A stretch of 64,000 nucleotides of DNA from Pseudomonas sp. Irchel s3h14 (GTDB lineage: Bacteria > Pseudomonadota > Gammaproteobacteria > Pseudomonadales > Pseudomonadaceae): NCBI RefSeq assembly GCF_900187425.1, contig NZ_FYDJ01000012.1, positions 1 through 64,000 on the forward strand, read 5' to 3'. The notes below the pieces were generated by a model. The model saw only the letters and a list, made by a program, of their open reading frames with translations. It made no database searches and was not told the DNA's origin. Position numbers and translations under genes: made by a program. The first letter of the stretch is position 1; the number at the start of each line of letters is the position of its first letter. Positions 62,008-64,000 of the stretch are shown here, piece by piece.

Positions 62008-62748
62008 TTAACGCGTCTCCAAAATCTGCAGCACCAAATTGTCGGCATGGCTGCCAGGTGTTCAGGGGCGTGTCAGTGATGCCCCAGGTACCCATGGCAG
62101 TAATCGCCATGTCCGAATCTTCGCAATTTTTCGCAACTTCGACGGACGCTACCGGCCGGGTCTAAAAGAGTTACATGAACTCACTTCGACGCGCGGCTGA
62201 CAATTCGACTTATGGTCGATACATCCGTTTGTGCAACCAAATCCGTAGAGGACAGGCTTCAGGATCCGGTATTCGAGGCGTACTCGGTCCTGTGTCGTTG
62301 GGCTGTTTCAGACGCTAATGGTGCATGTTCAGACGCAAAACTATTCATTTGCTCGCCACACTCTTGTGAAGTTGTGAAAACCCGTTTTTTTCACGCTCTT
62401 TTGAAGACGTGAACCTCAAAAAAGGGCTGCCCCAGCCTGGCACCGTGCCCGGATGGATTGCCGCCATGGGATACATGACAGGCAAAACGGGCAAACAGCT
62501 CAGTGACCGAGCGTAATGACAGCTCTGCAGATTCGCGAAAAGTGGGGGTTTTGCTCAAGGAACAGCAAGCGCGCCAGCTTCACTCGATCTGTGTGGGCGG
62601 CTCTCTGTAGGGCGGTGCGGGGTGTCAATACAAGCGCATTGACGATGCTGCGAGGCCCGATCAGGAGACGTCCTTATAATCGGGGGGAGATTGTAGCGAA
62701 GAAACGCAGGGAAATGGTCGTGTTTAATGACTTTTATTAGGTGTTCGG
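62008..62748. other. Long intergenic stretch upstream of mqo
   Basis: About 740 bases with no supportable gene. It should hold the mqo promoter at its left end. Visible features are TTCACG-N12-CGTGAA (62390-62413), GTCAAT-N8-ATTGAC (62624-62643) and a TATAAT (62673-62678) lacking a well-spaced -35. Short frames here lack ribosome-binding sites and family features. An unannotated small RNA is possible. Confidence 0.5.
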
Positions 62749-62982
62749 TCAGGTGGTCAACAGTTGCTGAGCCCGTGCACGTGGCTGGCGCTGGCTGACA
62801 CGGGCGCTAGGGGGTAGGGGATGGTGTAACCAGTTGAGACGGATTTCTTCGATTTCGACCCAGTCATCACCCATCGGCTGGAGGCTGCACTGTTTGAATG
62901 CCTGGCAATGGCCGTTGCGGTCGAGCAGGGCGAAGCAGCGATGCAGAGGGCGTGGGGTGAACAGCGAGATGAGATAGCGCAT
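62749..62982 (-). CDS. Small conserved hypothetical protein
   Basis: A 77-residue basic protein starting MRYLISLFTPRPLHRCF, with LLDRNGHCQAFKQC in the middle. I remember similar small Pseudomonas proteins at this place, without function. The ATG at 62982 is chosen because the part upstream lacks conservation and lies in the promoter region. Confidence 0.6.
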   Translation of the reverse strand: MRYLISLFTPRPLHRCFALLDRNGHCQAFKQCSLQPMGDDWVEIEEIRLNWLHHPLPPSARVSQRQPRARAQQLLTT

Positions 62983-63187
62983 GGCGAAGTACCGTGTGGG
63001 GTGACTGCTGTGAAGGTTGCCAGCGAGCCGTGACGAGCAAGTGTATGGGCGGTGACATCTCTGTGACAGGAACCGCGGTCTGAAGGGTTTGTCAGAGATT
63101 TCAGTAATCACTGTGAGGTGCTAGTTACCCGCAGTGGCCCACCGCTATACTGCGGGCCTGTTTGTGCCTGATTCTGGAGAGAAGAGC

Positions 63188-63772
63188 ATGTTGCAACGCC
63201 TGTTGTTCGGTTTGATCACTGTGACCAGCTTGACGCTGGTCGGCTGCGCCCACAGCCCGCAACAACTGAACCCGGAACCCAAGCTGACGGCTCAGCTGGC
63301 ACCGGTCGGTCATGGTCAACCGGTGGTGGTGCGTGTGGTGGACGGTCGTCCGTCGCCGACGTTGGGCACCCGTGGTGGCCTGTACCCTGAGACCAGCGCG
63401 ATCACCGTGCAGGGCGCGCAGATTCTGCCGAAGTTGCAGGCTCAGGCCGAAGCGGCCGTGCGGTTGCTGGGTTTTACGCCAACCAAAAATGCACCGAATG
63501 CACCGCAAATAACCGTGACCCTGGCCGAGCTGAAGTATCAGTCGCCTAAAGAAGGCATGTACGTGACCGAAGCGACCATCGGCGCGACGTTCCGCTCCGA
63601 TGTGCAGAATGCCAATCGTCGTTACAGCGGTCGTTACGGTGCGTCCCTGGATCAACGTTTTGGTATGGCGCCGAATCAGGAAACCAACACCAAGTTGGTC
63701 AGTGATGTGCTGAGTGATGCGTTGACGCGTCTGTTCAAGGATCCGACGATTGGTCAGGTTCTCGGCGAATAA
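63188..63772 (+). CDS. YajG-type lipoprotein
   Basis: A 194-residue lipoprotein with lipobox TLVGC (Cys20). The mature part, with VVVRVVDGRPSPTLGTRGG, AQAEAAVRLLGF and LSDALTRLFKDP, fits the YajG family. It should be anchored in the outer membrane. Function unknown. A GGAGAGAAG precedes the ATG at 63188. Confidence 0.82.
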   Translation: MLQRLLFGLITVTSLTLVGCAHSPQQLNPEPKLTAQLAPVGHGQPVVVRVVDGRPSPTLGTRGGLYPETSAITVQGAQILPKLQAQAEAAVRLLGFTPTKNAPNAPQITVTLAELKYQSPKEGMYVTEATIGATFRSDVQNANRRYSGRYGASLDQRFGMAPNQETNTKLVSDVLSDALTRLFKDPTIGQVLGE

Positions 63773-63787
63773 ACATTCGCTGGATTC

Positions 63788-63824
63788 AAAAAAGCCCGGT
63801 GCCAGCAATGGCCCCGGGCTTTTT
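63788..63824 (+). terminator. Rho-independent terminator after the YajG-like gene
   Basis: AAAAAGCCCGG and CCGGGCTTTTT pair around a 14-base loop, 15 bases after the stop codon. Confidence 0.85.
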
Positions 63825-63862
63825 CATGCCTGTCGATTTCCCACGGACCTGCACTGAACAAC

Positions 63863-63951
63863 TGTGGGAGCGGGCTTGCTCGCGAAGGCGGTGTGTCAGT
63901 CAACATCAATGCAGCTGACACACCGACTTCGCGAGCAAGCCCGCTCCCACA
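63863..63951. repeat. REP pair (family B)
   Basis: TGTGGGAGCGGGCTTGCTCG and inverted CGAGCAAGCCCGCTCCCACA flank a centre that itself holds an inverted GTGTGTCAG / CTGACACAC pair. Confidence 0.92.
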
Positions 63952-63965
63952 AGGGATCCGCGGTG

Positions 63966-64000
63966 TCAGGCGGCTTCGGAGTAGAAGTCCAGCACACTCA
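63966..64000 (-). CDS. C-terminal end of a minus-strand gene, cut by the window edge
   Basis: The last bases read on the minus strand as SVLDFYSEAA and a TGA stop at 63966-63968. Too short to name. Direction and the REP pair just beyond its stop support a real gene end. Confidence 0.45.
   Translation of the reverse strand, partial: SVLDFYSEAA

Noticed and set aside
60826..62079. 417-codon plus-strand open frame
   Set aside because: Antisense to mqo, with no start signal.
62212..62740. Two short plus-strand frames (66 and 74 codons) upstream of the 77-residue gene
   Set aside because: No ribosome-binding sites, no recognisable sequence, and one contains a promoter-like TATAAT.

Overview
The window is chromosomal DNA of a fluorescent-group Pseudomonas. 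The evidence is the 5S rRNA tail, the GC-rich coding style with long antisense open frames, two families of palindromic REP repeats, and gene orders that, from memory, match the P. aeruginosa PAO1 PA4686-PA4637 region: mksFEB, holD-rimI, ychF-pth-rplY-prs-tRNA-ispE-lolB, hemA-prfA-prmC-moeB-murI-pagL, phr-merR, hemH, uraA-upp-hpt and mqo.

Layout. 1-3.85 kb: end of a ribosomal RNA operon, then a lipid-transport operon (two half-length PqiA proteins and a six-domain MCE protein). 3.87-8.7 kb: MksBEF condensin operon on the minus strand. 8.8-11.4 kb: holD-like gene, rimI, an acidic small protein and a beta-carbonic anhydrase. 11.4-35.7 kb: a variable stretch with a SET-domain protein, a short-chain fatty acid transporter, MFS transporters, a DUF6124 gene with a structured leader, two chemoreceptors, small enzymes, Ddl, an orphan HigA with a higB remnant, gamma-glutamyltransferase, tRNA-Met, and a FecI/FecR/TonB-receptor iron signalling set. 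35.9-47.8 kb: housekeeping genes for translation, nucleotide, isoprenoid, lipoprotein, heme and cell-wall functions, plus tRNA-Gln. 47.8-56.6 kb: pagL, then a compact operon (DUF523/DUF1722, MerR light-regulator homologue, photolyase, SDR), a renalase-like flavoprotein, a TIGR01777 oxidoreductase and ferrochelatase. 56.7-64 kb: pyrimidine and purine salvage, small conserved proteins, malate:quinone oxidoreductase, a YajG-type lipoprotein and the edge of one more gene.

The most interesting regulation is around the photolyase operon. Two copies of TGTACA-N12-TGTAYA sit before the DUF523-merR-phr-SDR operon, one overlapping the -35 of a good sigma70-like promoter, and a third near-match lies between the renalase gene and the TIGR01777-hemH pair. 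This matches the direct repeat I remember for the class II LitR protein PplR1 of P. putida, so the block looks like a light-induced repair and flavin/heme module. Other notable signals are a leader upstream of the DUF6124 gene with three hairpins whose loops are mutually complementary (UAGUAG/CUACUA), an AlgU-like promoter before pagL, a Fur-like site before fecI, a 239-residue two-domain period in the MCE protein, and an SDR in the photolyase operon whose catalytic Tyr is replaced by His.

No prophage, insertion sequence or CRISPR array was seen. Start codons were chosen from ribosome-binding sites, overlaps and family lengths; several are non-ATG (holD TTG; atoE, ggt, TonB receptor, fecI and moeB GTG).
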